This document shows, in pieces, positions 1 through 7,947 of a stretch of 41,869 nt of DNA. Numbering within the stretch: the first letter of the stretch is position 1; each line of letters opens with the position of its first letter. Position numbers and translations under genes: made by a program. The stretch comes from an uncultured bacterium (GTDB lineage: Bacteria; Spirochaetota; UBA4802; JAGODF01): contig CAKZSV010000038.1 in assembly GCA_937921485.1 (NCBI GenBank), positions 1 to 41,869 of the forward strand, read 5' to 3'. The notes under the pieces were generated by a model. It worked only from the letters and a program-made list of their open reading frames with translations, was not told the DNA's origin and made no database searches.

Positions 1-2
1 GC

Positions 3-266
3 ACCGGCTGGTCGATGATTGATCTTGTCATTGCTGTGATGCGCTTTGCAATGCGGCATCACGCAAAGTATGAAAGAGAGCAGGGAAGAATCGAATACCA
101 GAAGCGCTTCGATAATAATACGTTGCCAATACCAAAATTACAGGTGAAGATACTATTGGGTATCATTCAATCAGAAGGAAAGTTCTTGAATTTATTATCA
201 CCAAAGCGACATGTGGTATTGTCAGGTTATATGTGGTACATGAAAAATCATATCAAAACAATATAA
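3..266 (+). pseudogene. Broken 3' part of a small conserved protein (paralogue of 10818-11300)
   Basis: The reading frame is already open at the window edge, so the Met codon at 15 is probably internal: the residues before it (TGWS) align with KLS of the intact paralogue at 10818-11300. The two proteins share a core, GRIEYQKRFDNNTLPIPKL here and GRIQYQKRYDETTQLPIPKV there. Similarity fades in this frame after about base 150. The +1 frame then gives a plausible continuation (YHSIRRKVLEF, then IVRLYVVHE) in the place of the hydrophobic helical tail of the paralogue, ending at a TGA near 290. I read this as a decayed copy with a frameshift around 145-160. The 5' end lies outside the window. Function is unknown; the core resembles small spirochaete proteins such as Leptospira DUF1564, but that link is from memory only. 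Confidence 0.6.
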
Positions 267-317
267 TAAACGACGATATTATATCCTGATGCGGTAATTT
301 TTTTCAGGCTGGTAGGT

Positions 318-2030
318 ATGAAAAAACGTATTGCCTTTATTGCTATTTCAATAATGCTTATTGTATTTCCATACACTTCATGCCCCGTGCGGCGCATGCA
401 CCGGGAGGCGTCGAATGTGGTGAAAAATATGACGATTGACCAAAAACTCGGCATGCTCCTTATGATAGGCGTTCCAACAAATTCGATGAGCCGTTCTGTC
501 CGGTCGATAATTTACGACTACCAGCCCGGCGGCATTATCCTGTTTCGCTATAATATCAGCGATAAGAATTCAACTGCGAAATTCATTGAGGATATGCAAG
601 ATGCTTCAATGAAGGCAACAGGCTTTCCCCTTTTCATCTCGCTCGATCAGGAAAGCGGCCGTGTCATTCGGGTGGTTGATGGAGCAACCCAGTTCCCTGG
701 TGCGATGGCGATGGGCGTTTGCGATGATGAAGATTTAGTGAAGATTTCCGCGCGAATTTTAGGTTTACAACTCAGGCAGATCGGCATTAACATGAATCTT
801 GCGCCTGTGCTTGATGTAAATAACAATCCTAAAAATCCCGTCATCAACACGCGTTCGTTCGGTTCTTCGCCGGTGGTGGTGTCGCGCATGGGAGTAGCGT
901 ACGTTGTCGGCCTGCAGGGCGCCCTTTGTATCGCAATAGGCAAGCACTTCCCCGGCCATGGCGATACCAGCGACGATTCACATTTTACTCTGCCGATTAT
1001 CCCCTATCCGCTCGCCCGATTGATGGAAATCGAACTGGTGCCGTTTATACGAACGATTGAAAGGGGTATGGACGGCATTATGACCGCGCATATCGCATAT
1101 CCTGAAATACTGCATGATTCCACGCCCGCGACACTCTCGCCGTTTTTTCTCACCGAGCTTTTGCGCAAAAAGCTCGGCTTTGAAGGCATCGTGATGACCG
1201 ACGATATGGAGATGCACGCGATTTCCAAAAATTATGATATCGGCGAAGCTGCCGTGAAAGCTGTTCAGGCCGGTGCCGATATCATTCTCATTTCGAGCTA
1301 CGGCAATGCTCTTAAAAAAATTAGAAATTCTCTGCGCGAAGCTGTCAAGCGCGGCGATATCACCGTGGATCGGCTTGACGCATCTGTAAACCGGATAATT
1401 GAACTCAAGCTTCGGTATAAGATAATGGAAGCGGTGGACGGCAAAATCGTCAGAAAAAACCATGAGCTTTCAAAAGAAGATCTCGAAATGCTTGAACATG
1501 CTGAAAGCGTCAACAGAAAGATGTCCCGCATGGCGATCTATGCGCACGGTTTTGCCGAGGACGATAATATTTTTATGGATCCGAAAGTTCCTCTGTATAT
1601 CATTACCGACAATGCCTATCTTCGTTCGGGTATCGCGACGCTGTGTGGCCAGCGCGCGCGTTTTATTGGAAGCAGTGAAATAAGCACGATACCCGTACCG
1701 GAGGTGAAAAAAGAAGAAAGAACTAATAGTAACAAAAAGAAGGAAAAGACTGATGTAACACTGCCGATGGTGCTTTTCCATGTGCATGATCCAAACGAAT
1801 CGGCAATCCGACAGGTAGCAAAGCTCTGCGCTGATCGAAATCTCCGGCTGTGCGTGCTTTCGACAGGCAATCCGTTTCCGCTTGCGGCCATGGAAGATCT
1901 GCCGCCGACGATATTCACTTTCTCTGCAACAAAAGCTTCGCTGGATGAACTTGCGGAGTGCATCAGCGGATCCTTTGAGCCAAAAAGAAAAATTAACTTT
2001 GAGCTTGGCTTTCCTTCAGCGAAGAAGTGA
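318..2030 (+). CDS. Secreted glycoside hydrolase family 3 protein (beta-N-acetylhexosaminidase, NagZ type) with long C-terminal extension
   Basis: Residues 1-20 form a basic plus hydrophobic export signal ending near FPYTSC, which could be a relaxed spirochaete lipobox. Residues about 35-385 are a GH3 domain. The diagnostic NagZ motif KHFPGHGDTSDDSH starts at residue 209, and the nucleophile motif MTDDME contains Asp295/296. NagZ enzymes remove N-acetylglucosamine from muropeptides or glycans. The usual NagZ is about 340 residues; here roughly 185 more follow, with a Lys/Glu-rich linker near residues 460-480 and a final alpha/beta-like segment. GH3 hydrolases often carry a C-terminal alpha/beta domain, so this may be a diverged one. 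The signal suggests action outside the cytoplasm. The stop overlaps the GTG start of hemW. Family confidence is high; exact substrate is not known. Confidence 0.85.
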   Translation: MKKRIAFIAISIMLIVFPYTSCPVRRMHREASNVVKNMTIDQKLGMLLMIGVPTNSMSRSVRSIIYDYQPGGIILFRYNISDKNSTAKFIEDMQDASMKATGFPLFISLDQESGRVIRVVDGATQFPGAMAMGVCDDEDLVKISARILGLQLRQIGINMNLAPVLDVNNNPKNPVINTRSFGSSPVVVSRMGVAYVVGLQGALCIAIGKHFPGHGDTSDDSHFTLPIIPYPLARLMEIELVPFIRTIERGMDGIMTAHIAYPEILHDSTPATLSPFFLTELLRKKLGFEGIVMTDDMEMHAISKNYDIGEAAVKAVQAGADIILISSYGNALKKIRNSLREAVKRGDITVDRLDASVNRIIELKLRYKIMEAVDGKIVRKNHELSKEDLEMLEHAESVNRKMSRMAIYAHGFAEDDNIFMDPKVPLYIITDNAYLRSGIATLCGQRARFIGSSEISTIPVPEVKKEERTNSNKKKEKTDVTLPMVLFHVHDPNESAIRQVAKLCADRNLRLCVLSTGNPFPLAAMEDLPPTIFTFSATKASLDELAECISGSFEPKRKINFELGFPSAKK

Positions 2031-3166
2031 ACTTTGGTGTCTATATTCATATCCCCTTCTGCCGCGGCAAGTGCGAGTACTGCTCGTTTTATTCCATCCC
2101 ATGCCCTGAGGATTGGGATCAAGCGAGTCGCATTTTTGATGCCTATCTCCAGTTGCTTTTAAAAGATATCGCTGCGAGCAATCATTTGCACGGTGCGGTG
2201 GTGGATACAATATATTTCGGCGGCGGTACTCCTTCACTGTTCGGTGCAGATCGCATTTCTGCCATAATGCGCACATTACAAGATTGTTTCCAGATAACTC
2301 CTGACGCAGAAATTAGCATTGAGTGCAATCCTTCCGACATCGCGGATGACGCGCTTCTGCCGTTGATTAATGCCGGCATCAACAGGGTAACCGTAGGCAT
2401 CCAGACATTTAGCGATCAATTGAGAAAGCGCATCGGCCGTTTCCCTTCACATACCACAGTTGAGCAGCTTGCACAATTTATGGCACTTCCCCATATCGTG
2501 CATGGTATTGATCTTATGGCTGGTATTCCCGGCGCAACCGAGGAAGAGCTTTTCAATGATCTCGTTTCTGCAACTTCTTTAAAGCCAGAACATATTTCAG
2601 TGTATTTGCTTACAATTGAAAATAATACAATGCTTGCGAATCGTTTCGAAAACAATGAAGAATTCCAAAATTTTCAGCGACATCAATTTGCGACTGTAAT
2701 GGATTTTTTAAAAAAAGCGCAATACTGCCACTATGAAATTTCAAATTACTGCCTTCCAGGATACCAATCGCGCCATAATCTGAAGTACTGGACATTTCAG
2801 CCCTATTTTGGATTCGGAGCAGGAGCACATGGTTTTACAGGAGAAAAACGATATTATAATTCGCAAAGCGTCGATGAATATATCCGCATGCCTCGCTACA
2901 ATGAGGATGTCCGCCCGGCGAGTGCCGCAATGGCCGAGTATGTGATGACCGCCCTGAGATTGATGGAGGGATTTTCAGAACATTCTTTTTTTGAAGTGTT
3001 CGGCGTAAAAATTCCCCATCGGGTCGAGTCATCCCTGCTAAAACTTGCAGATGAAAAATTATTACATGTTTTTAATGAAGGCTCTTCACGGCGGTATGCA
3101 TTAACCGAAGAAGGAATTTTCATTTCGGATTACGTAATCTACCGCTGTGTGGAATCGCTTTTGTGA
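2027..3166 (+). CDS. hemW: HemW-like radical SAM protein (heme chaperone, formerly called coproporphyrinogen III oxidase-like)
   Basis: The start is a GTG overlapping the preceding stop (GTGA), so translation is probably coupled. The radical SAM cluster motif is CRGKCEYCSF (Cys12, Cys16, Cys19), of the CxxxCxxC type with Phe following, as in HemW. The HemW signature HNLKYW followed by YFGFGAGAHGF is present in the second half. True HemN oxidases have a different cysteine arrangement (CxYCGC), so heme insertion or trafficking is the better call than oxidation of coproporphyrinogen. The length of 379 residues is normal for the family. The gene converges on the unknown gene ending at 3186, with only 19 bases between. 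Confidence 0.9.
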   Translation: MNFGVYIHIPFCRGKCEYCSFYSIPCPEDWDQASRIFDAYLQLLLKDIAASNHLHGAVVDTIYFGGGTPSLFGADRISAIMRTLQDCFQITPDAEISIECNPSDIADDALLPLINAGINRVTVGIQTFSDQLRKRIGRFPSHTTVEQLAQFMALPHIVHGIDLMAGIPGATEEELFNDLVSATSLKPEHISVYLLTIENNTMLANRFENNEEFQNFQRHQFATVMDFLKKAQYCHYEISNYCLPGYQSRHNLKYWTFQPYFGFGAGAHGFTGEKRYYNSQSVDEYIRMPRYNEDVRPASAAMAEYVMTALRLMEGFSEHSFFEVFGVKIPHRVESSLLKLADEKLLHVFNEGSSRRYALTEEGIFISDYVIYRCVESLL

Positions 3167-3185
3167 ACGGTGGCGCAAAATGCTT

Positions 3186-4118
3186 TCATTTTGTAATGAA
3201 GTATTTTTTGTAATTATTGTGAATCCTGCCGTAGTGCGCGCCCGCCTGAGCGTTGCCAGCTGCGGTATAGTAGAAGCTCAAAAGTTCCGATGCGTTTATG
3301 ATGAATGCGTTGATGTCCTTGCCTCGAAGCCCCTGTACGATTTCGAAATTACCGGTTTTAACCATATCTATTGCAAGTTGCACGTGTCCGAGAAGTGCGT
3401 TCATGTCGCTCAACAGTTCCCGGTCCCTGCTTTCGATGAGGTGCGTAATTTTATCCTTGTCGAGCCCCCCGGAAATAAGGAAATATTTTTTTATCATTTT
3501 GGAAGAACTGCTTATGGTCGCCTTGTTCTTCGCATTTTCGAAAAGCAGTCTGAATTTTTCGAAGGCTATGATTTTTTCGGAATTGTCGTCGGGAGCACGT
3601 CCGAAGATTTTTTTAAAGAGATTAAATACCGTGTTTTCCACGCGCTGGCAATCGATATCGGTATCGATAATGGTTTTAAGCTTATTGTAGTTAACGGGAT
3701 TTCTGTCGATTATTTTAATATAGAGATCAACGCCCTTGAGCGCCTCAAGGTAGATTGGCAGTGTCTGAGGAGAAAAATCTTTTTCGGAGTAACATTTTAT
3801 TCCTTCGATTATCATGGACGATTGCGCGGTGAGAAGAATCGCGTCCATGTTGAGTTCGAAATCTTTGGAAGTGCGGCGGCGTTCCTCTTCCCTGTCATGG
3901 GAGGGAGTTTGGCCATCGAAGTCAAACGCGTCTTTCGAAACATTATGCGAAACATCATGCCCATCGGCTTCAGGAAACAACGGTTCTTTCGCCGGCTTTG
4001 ACGAAACCGAATCACCTTGCTTCTTTTCGGATGATGAATCGGAAAAAAGCGCATCAATGCTTGAGTCGTCGTTGAAGGCGCTTTCAAGATCGAAGTCATC
4101 ATGTGTTCTGCCGGCCAT
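3186..4118 (-). CDS. Hypothetical protein with acidic, Ser-rich N-terminal region
   Basis: I do not recognise the family. Residues 1-90 are low-complexity, rich in Asp, Ser and Glu, and probably disordered. Residues about 95-310 look like a folded helical domain with no obvious catalytic motif, signal peptide or membrane segment. The longest frame opens at a GTG at 4124, but the ATG at 4118 has an AGGG about 8-10 bases upstream and is the better start (310 aa). It is the last gene of the minus-strand run that carries the homocysteine set, 56 bases behind the NIL-domain ferredoxin. Being last in the run, it could be an unrelated housekeeping protein carried along. An antisense ORF covers the same bases and is rejected. 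Confidence 0.7.
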   Translation of the reverse strand: MAGRTHDDFDLESAFNDDSSIDALFSDSSSEKKQGDSVSSKPAKEPLFPEADGHDVSHNVSKDAFDFDGQTPSHDREEERRRTSKDFELNMDAILLTAQSSMIIEGIKCYSEKDFSPQTLPIYLEALKGVDLYIKIIDRNPVNYNKLKTIIDTDIDCQRVENTVFNLFKKIFGRAPDDNSEKIIAFEKFRLLFENAKNKATISSSSKMIKKYFLISGGLDKDKITHLIESRDRELLSDMNALLGHVQLAIDMVKTGNFEIVQGLRGKDINAFIINASELLSFYYTAAGNAQAGAHYGRIHNNYKKYFITK

Positions 4119-4174
4119 ATTCACTTGCCCTGGGGATTATCTATGCTACAAATAATATTATGGCAAAAAGTCGT

Positions 4175-4618
4175 TCAATTGTCAATATCTTTATCGATCG
4201 CAATGCCGGACATGGCTTTCACCGGGCAGGCGACGATGCAAAGCCCGCATGCCACGCATTTTTCGGGGTTGAAAACCACCTCCATGGTTGCGCGGTCGAT
4301 TGCCAGCGCGTCGGTGCGGCACACCGCAGTACATGCGCCACAGTGAATGCATCGCTCTTCATCGCGGTGCATTTTATCGGCTAGTACTTCTACCTGCACC
4401 TGCTCTTTCTTCAAATAATCAACGCAGCGGGCCAGATTTTCTTCTGCGCCCCGAAGCTCAAGAATAATTCGCCCCTCCTGCTTGGGGAGTATCTTGGCCT
4501 CAAGTACGTTAAAAATAATATTGAAATCTCCGGCCAGGCGGTAAATGATCGGCTTGTACATAATTCTTTGATTGAAAATCAAAAGTACATTTGTTGATAC
4601 TATTGTTTTTTCAGCCAT
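4175..4618 (-). CDS. NIL-domain plus 2[4Fe-4S] ferredoxin protein of the homocysteine biosynthesis set
   Basis: Residues about 1-80 form a NIL domain (the small ligand-binding domain also found in MetN methionine importers). Residues about 85-147 carry two ferredoxin motifs, CIHCGACTAVC and CVACGLCIVACP, each CxxCxxCxxxC and able to hold a [4Fe-4S] cluster. This architecture matches MA1822 of Methanosarcina acetivorans, which works with the COG1900 (DUF39) protein in making homocysteine from aspartate semialdehyde and sulfide, probably as electron or sulfur carrier. The ATG start is preceded by GAGGTG six bases upstream. It sits 30 bases behind UPF0280 and two genes behind DUF39. The role is taken from the archaeal system; the neighbourhood supports it well. 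Confidence 0.85.
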   Translation of the reverse strand: MAEKTIVSTNVLLIFNQRIMYKPIIYRLAGDFNIIFNVLEAKILPKQEGRIILELRGAEENLARCVDYLKKEQVQVEVLADKMHRDEERCIHCGACTAVCRTDALAIDRATMEVVFNPEKCVACGLCIVACPVKAMSGIAIDKDIDN

Positions 4619-4648
4619 TGGCTCACCTCATTTGCTTGTTGTAATCAG

Positions 4649-5380
4649 TCAGGATATATCCACGAGTTCAACTTCCCCTTTGACGGCAATTGTATCATCT
4701 AAAATTGCAATCGCACCGGTCACCCCTTTAATGGAAAGAGCGAAATCAACCGCCCCTTGCAGATCATCTTCTACTCGGATTCTGTTGCATGTTTCAGTCG
4801 CGACGGCATCCGCAAGGGCAGCATCTTTTGCGCAGATTGTGACCGCGTCAGCTTTCCCGAAGCTGAGCGAATGACCGACCTTCCCCGAGGAAGTGCATAT
4901 CCCCATAGGCGTTTGATCCGGTTGTACCATGAGCCCTATTTTCAATGAAAACGATGATCTTCCCGCGTACAATCCGATGATTCCTTGCTCTTTCAGCGCG
5001 AGCCAGATATCGCCGCCGTTTTCAATAATCATCTCTTCGCTTTTTGCAAGAAATGCTCGTCCAACGCTTTCGGCAATGGCTCCAGCAACGGCAGCCATTG
5101 GTCCTACTTGCGCCAGTTCCGACGCCCGCTGCATTTTTTCCACAATTGCGGGTATCCCGTCAAGCCTTTTGACGGGGGTAAGCGAGGTGAGGAATTCATC
5201 CTGGATGGCGATGTGCTCGCGCAGCTCCCGGCGGAATTGCTGTACCAGCGATTTTGCTTCCTGTGAGATATCGCACAATGCGTGAATGCACATGTCGGTC
5301 GTTTCCACTTTCACCCGAAACGTGTGCCAGCGGGATGTGGTATAACAGTCGCGGTAGAATGGCCTTTCAAATCTGTTCAA
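4649..5380 (-). CDS. UPF0280 family protein (COG2122, ApbE-like), homocysteine/sulfur assimilation
   Basis: The protein starts with the family's characteristic ERPFYR segment and contains GPMAAVAGAIAE followed by ENGGDIW, the ApbE-like core shared by UPF0280 proteins. The length (243 aa) is typical. COG2122 proteins have been linked genetically in Methanosarcina to sulfide use for cysteine and homocysteine, together with COG1900; the precise reaction is unsettled. The only start that keeps ERPFYR is a TTG at 5380 without a clear ribosome site. It overlaps the end of the DUF39 gene by 14 bases, so expression is probably by translational coupling. The triad with DUF39 and the NIL ferredoxin is the strongest evidence of function here. 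Confidence 0.85.
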   Translation of the reverse strand: MNRFERPFYRDCYTTSRWHTFRVKVETTDMCIHALCDISQEAKSLVQQFRRELREHIAIQDEFLTSLTPVKRLDGIPAIVEKMQRASELAQVGPMAAVAGAIAESVGRAFLAKSEEMIIENGGDIWLALKEQGIIGLYAGRSSFSLKIGLMVQPDQTPMGICTSSGKVGHSLSFGKADAVTICAKDAALADAVATETCNRIRVEDDLQGAVDFALSIKGVTGAIAILDDTIAVKGEVELVDIS

Positions 5381-6563
5381 TATTGATGCTGCATGTTACT
5401 GTTGGAATTGGTGCCTGAGGAATCCCCAGAGTAAATTTTTGATGCTGAACCCAGTCTTTCAATTGCTGAGCTATGGTGCGTGCCATCGGATAGCTGGAAA
5501 GCGGAGCAGCAGGAATCGATTTTCCGTTTATTTCAATCCTCCCGGTCTTGAGCTGGGCATAGCTCACCTCAGCAAGGCTTTTTGCCTGCCCCAGGGGATA
5601 ATCGTTGCCGTAATCGATGACCTGGCAGAAGAGTTCTTCGTCGGAAATTCCTGTGAAATATGCTAGCTCTTCATTGAGAATGGGGATGGGAATGCCGATG
5701 CCCACAAAAAGAGAACAGCCATAGCCGGTAATGGATGCTCCGCGTATGAAGCGCGCATTCATCTGTTTCATGTCGCCGGTGACCGCAATGGTGCCTGCAC
5801 CTTCTTTCGGAACGCCATTTTCTCCGCGAAGACAATCGGGTGCGTGCTGGGTCCCCTGCCATGTCACCACGCCGGGCGCGCCGGCAAGGAAGATTTTTGT
5901 ACCGGTGCCGATGGTCCAGTAGTACGGGTCTTTCAATAGAGGACTGAGCTGTCCGGCGCTGGAGTAGGTAGCGTTTGCCATGTGGGGTCGTAAAATTCCC
6001 ATATAGGTATAGATTGTTTTTTTCGTGCAATTGACCGCGCAGTTGTAATTCTGATAGCAATTCCGTGGATTGTACAGAAAGGCATTGCGCAGATCGCGTA
6101 TGGTAATTGTCTTTTCAAAATCACGAAGAGGATAGCAATCGGTACCGTAAGCTTTTGCTTTCAATCTCACCGGTTTTCCCGCGATGAGGTCTTCGATGAC
6201 ATGGCCGCCGCCGTAGAGAAATTTTCCGGGATGTACTCTGTTCAGCGGGTCATCCTCCTGTACCTGTGTCGCTCCGAGATAACAATCGACCGCTGCCAGA
6301 CCGCCGTATGCTTCCACGTCGTTCAGCCAGACTTTCGTGGCTTTCATGCGCGGCGTGGTGTGCCCGAAGTTTATAAATGCTCCCGAAGAACACATTGCGC
6401 CGAAAGTTCCTGTGGTTACCACATCGACCTTTTTGAATGCCGATTTTGCTCCCTCGCTTTTTACAATACCGACCATTTCCTCGGCGGTGACAACCACTGC
6501 TTCGCCTTTTTGAATCCGGGCGTTAATTTCTTCGTAGCTTTTCTTGATGGGGATATTGTCCAT
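5367..6563 (-). CDS. hcyS: Homocysteine synthase-type DUF39 protein (COG1900), aspartate semialdehyde to homocysteine
   Basis: The sequence fits the COG1900/DUF39 family throughout: TTGTFGAMCSSGAF near the N-terminus (Cys58), a second conserved cysteine at VDCYLGATQ (Cys94), and a cysteine-rich stretch NPRNCYQNYNCAVNC (Cys169, 175, 179). These proteins form homocysteine from aspartate semialdehyde with sulfide or a protein persulfide, bypassing O-acylhomoserine. The protein is 398 aa and lacks the C-terminal CBS pair found in the methanogen version, so it is the short form. It is followed by UPF0280 (14-base overlap) and the NIL ferredoxin. The gene before it, an HgdB-like subunit, is 101 bases away, so a separate promoter is possible. 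Confidence 0.85.
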   Translation of the reverse strand: MDNIPIKKSYEEINARIQKGEAVVVTAEEMVGIVKSEGAKSAFKKVDVVTTGTFGAMCSSGAFINFGHTTPRMKATKVWLNDVEAYGGLAAVDCYLGATQVQEDDPLNRVHPGKFLYGGGHVIEDLIAGKPVRLKAKAYGTDCYPLRDFEKTITIRDLRNAFLYNPRNCYQNYNCAVNCTKKTIYTYMGILRPHMANATYSSAGQLSPLLKDPYYWTIGTGTKIFLAGAPGVVTWQGTQHAPDCLRGENGVPKEGAGTIAVTGDMKQMNARFIRGASITGYGCSLFVGIGIPIPILNEELAYFTGISDEELFCQVIDYGNDYPLGQAKSLAEVSYAQLKTGRIEINGKSIPAAPLSSYPMARTIAQQLKDWVQHQKFTLGIPQAPIPTVTCSINIEQI

Positions 6564-6664
6564 TTCTTTATGCGTTACCAGAATCTTTTAAGTAGCGTAC
6601 GCGTCAACAGATGGAAGCAAAAGCAATTTTGTCAAGGAATCTATTAACTCATAGAGCCGGGGTT

Positions 6665-7939
6665 TTAATTCGATTTCCTATTTGCTTCCATGAGTTCAAT
6701 AAATCCCTCGATGCGGGTCTTTATAGGACCTTCCGCGTATGCACGCGGATCGTTCATGTCGCACTGAAGAATGAGAACCGGAATGCCGCAATCGCGCTGA
6801 ATCGCTTCCTTGAGATCCATCATGCCGCTGGACGAAGGACGGCACGACATGTTCTCGTGCAGAATAACGCCGTCGATTTTATAGTCGGCAACGCACCGTT
6901 TAAAATATTCAATCCGCTTTTCCAAATTGTAGCTGTAGGGAACATCAAGCATCATTCGCGCGACATGCCGAAGCGTTTCATCCAGGCTCAGGTTGAGCGG
7001 TTTTCTTGGGCCGAAGGAATATGTATAGGGCTCATAGACCACGACTGCTTCGTATGCGGCTAATTCATACATGAATTTCATCTTGTACCAGAAAGGTATG
7101 CCCTCGAAAAGCAGGCGGTATTTTTCCCTGCCCGAAGTGAGCGTGCCTTCGCCACGTGCAACGCGCGCTTTAAGGTCTGCCAATATTTTTTCGAAGAATT
7201 TGATGCCGACATCCACTCCGCAGAGTATCACCAGCGGGAAAAAAGATGCGGATGTTTCGGCCGAGCTATAAGGGGCCGGAATAGCTTTGCGAAGCTCATA
7301 AATTTCCTGCCACAATTCACACAGCCTATCCGATTTTTCGAGGACCCGCCGCATCTTTTTTTCAGTGAGTTTCTTGCCGAAATGTTTTTCCATGAACACG
7401 GAAAAATCGAAGAACTGCTCAACTAAATAATCGATATAGCCTTCAAGCGTTTCGTCGCTTGTGCCGCTGACATAGCTCGGGCAGTCGAATACGTAGGCAG
7501 GTACCTTGAAATGCCGAGCCTGAATCTGGAACCATTTCCAGTGCGTGTCGCAGATAGTATTTGTGATGGCGATAAAATCGGGCTTCGCGATGCCGCCAAG
7601 AGAGGTTTTAATTCTGGTGTCCACCGCGCCGAAATTCGTTTTGCAGTAGGAACACAGATCGCGGGAATATCCCATGCCTTCGGCGTGTTCAATGAGGCGC
7701 TGGGATTGTTTTCGCGCAGCTGCCACTGTTGCCATATTTTCCGGATGCAGCGGGAACACATCGTAGGCCCATAAAAGCTCAATGGGAAAACCAGCGCCCG
7801 TCCATGCGGTCTTTTTCCATGGAAGCTTTGGGTAGATGATGCTTCGCAGGAAATAATACATCATCGGGTCTTTGAGGTCCTTCGCGTGCGGAAGCGTATT
7901 AATGCGTATCTGCGTTTTGTTGGCGGTATTTTGTGTCAT
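6665..7939 (-). CDS. 2-hydroxyacyl-CoA dehydratase/benzoyl-CoA reductase-type subunit (HgdB/BcrB family)
   Basis: The fold signature of the HgdB family is visible: an N-terminal segment with WTGAGFPIELLWAYDVFPLHPE, the cysteines DLCSYC (Cys96, Cys99), TNTIC (Cys130) and MSCRP (Cys366), and a C-terminal DPRAYAEGPIKTRIEGFIEL. Family members bind a [4Fe-4S] or double-cubane cluster through three cysteines and do low-potential reductions or radical dehydrations. The start is the ATG at 7939, with GAGGA five bases upstream; a GTG twelve bases earlier lacks this. It lies 8 bases behind its likely partner at 7948-8979. No ATP-dependent activator (HgdC/BadF type) and no CoA transferase is in the window, so the substrate cannot be named. 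Confidence 0.8.
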   Translation of the reverse strand: MTQNTANKTQIRINTLPHAKDLKDPMMYYFLRSIIYPKLPWKKTAWTGAGFPIELLWAYDVFPLHPENMATVAAARKQSQRLIEHAEGMGYSRDLCSYCKTNFGAVDTRIKTSLGGIAKPDFIAITNTICDTHWKWFQIQARHFKVPAYVFDCPSYVSGTSDETLEGYIDYLVEQFFDFSVFMEKHFGKKLTEKKMRRVLEKSDRLCELWQEIYELRKAIPAPYSSAETSASFFPLVILCGVDVGIKFFEKILADLKARVARGEGTLTSGREKYRLLFEGIPFWYKMKFMYELAAYEAVVVYEPYTYSFGPRKPLNLSLDETLRHVARMMLDVPYSYNLEKRIEYFKRCVADYKIDGVILHENMSCRPSSSGMMDLKEAIQRDCGIPVLILQCDMNDPRAYAEGPIKTRIEGFIELMEANRKSN

Positions 7940-7947
7940 ATCATTCC

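Noticed and set aside
3147..4001. Long plus-strand open frame of 284 codons after hemW
   Set aside because: It is antisense to the gene at 3186-4118, has no ribosome site, and its residues look like the mirror of a coding strand; the minus frame has a ribosome site and protein-like composition.
6602..6635. TTGACA and TTGACG on the minus strand before the DUF39 gene
   Set aside because: Neither has an acceptable -10 at 16-18 bases, so I do not list a promoter there, though a separate one remains possible.
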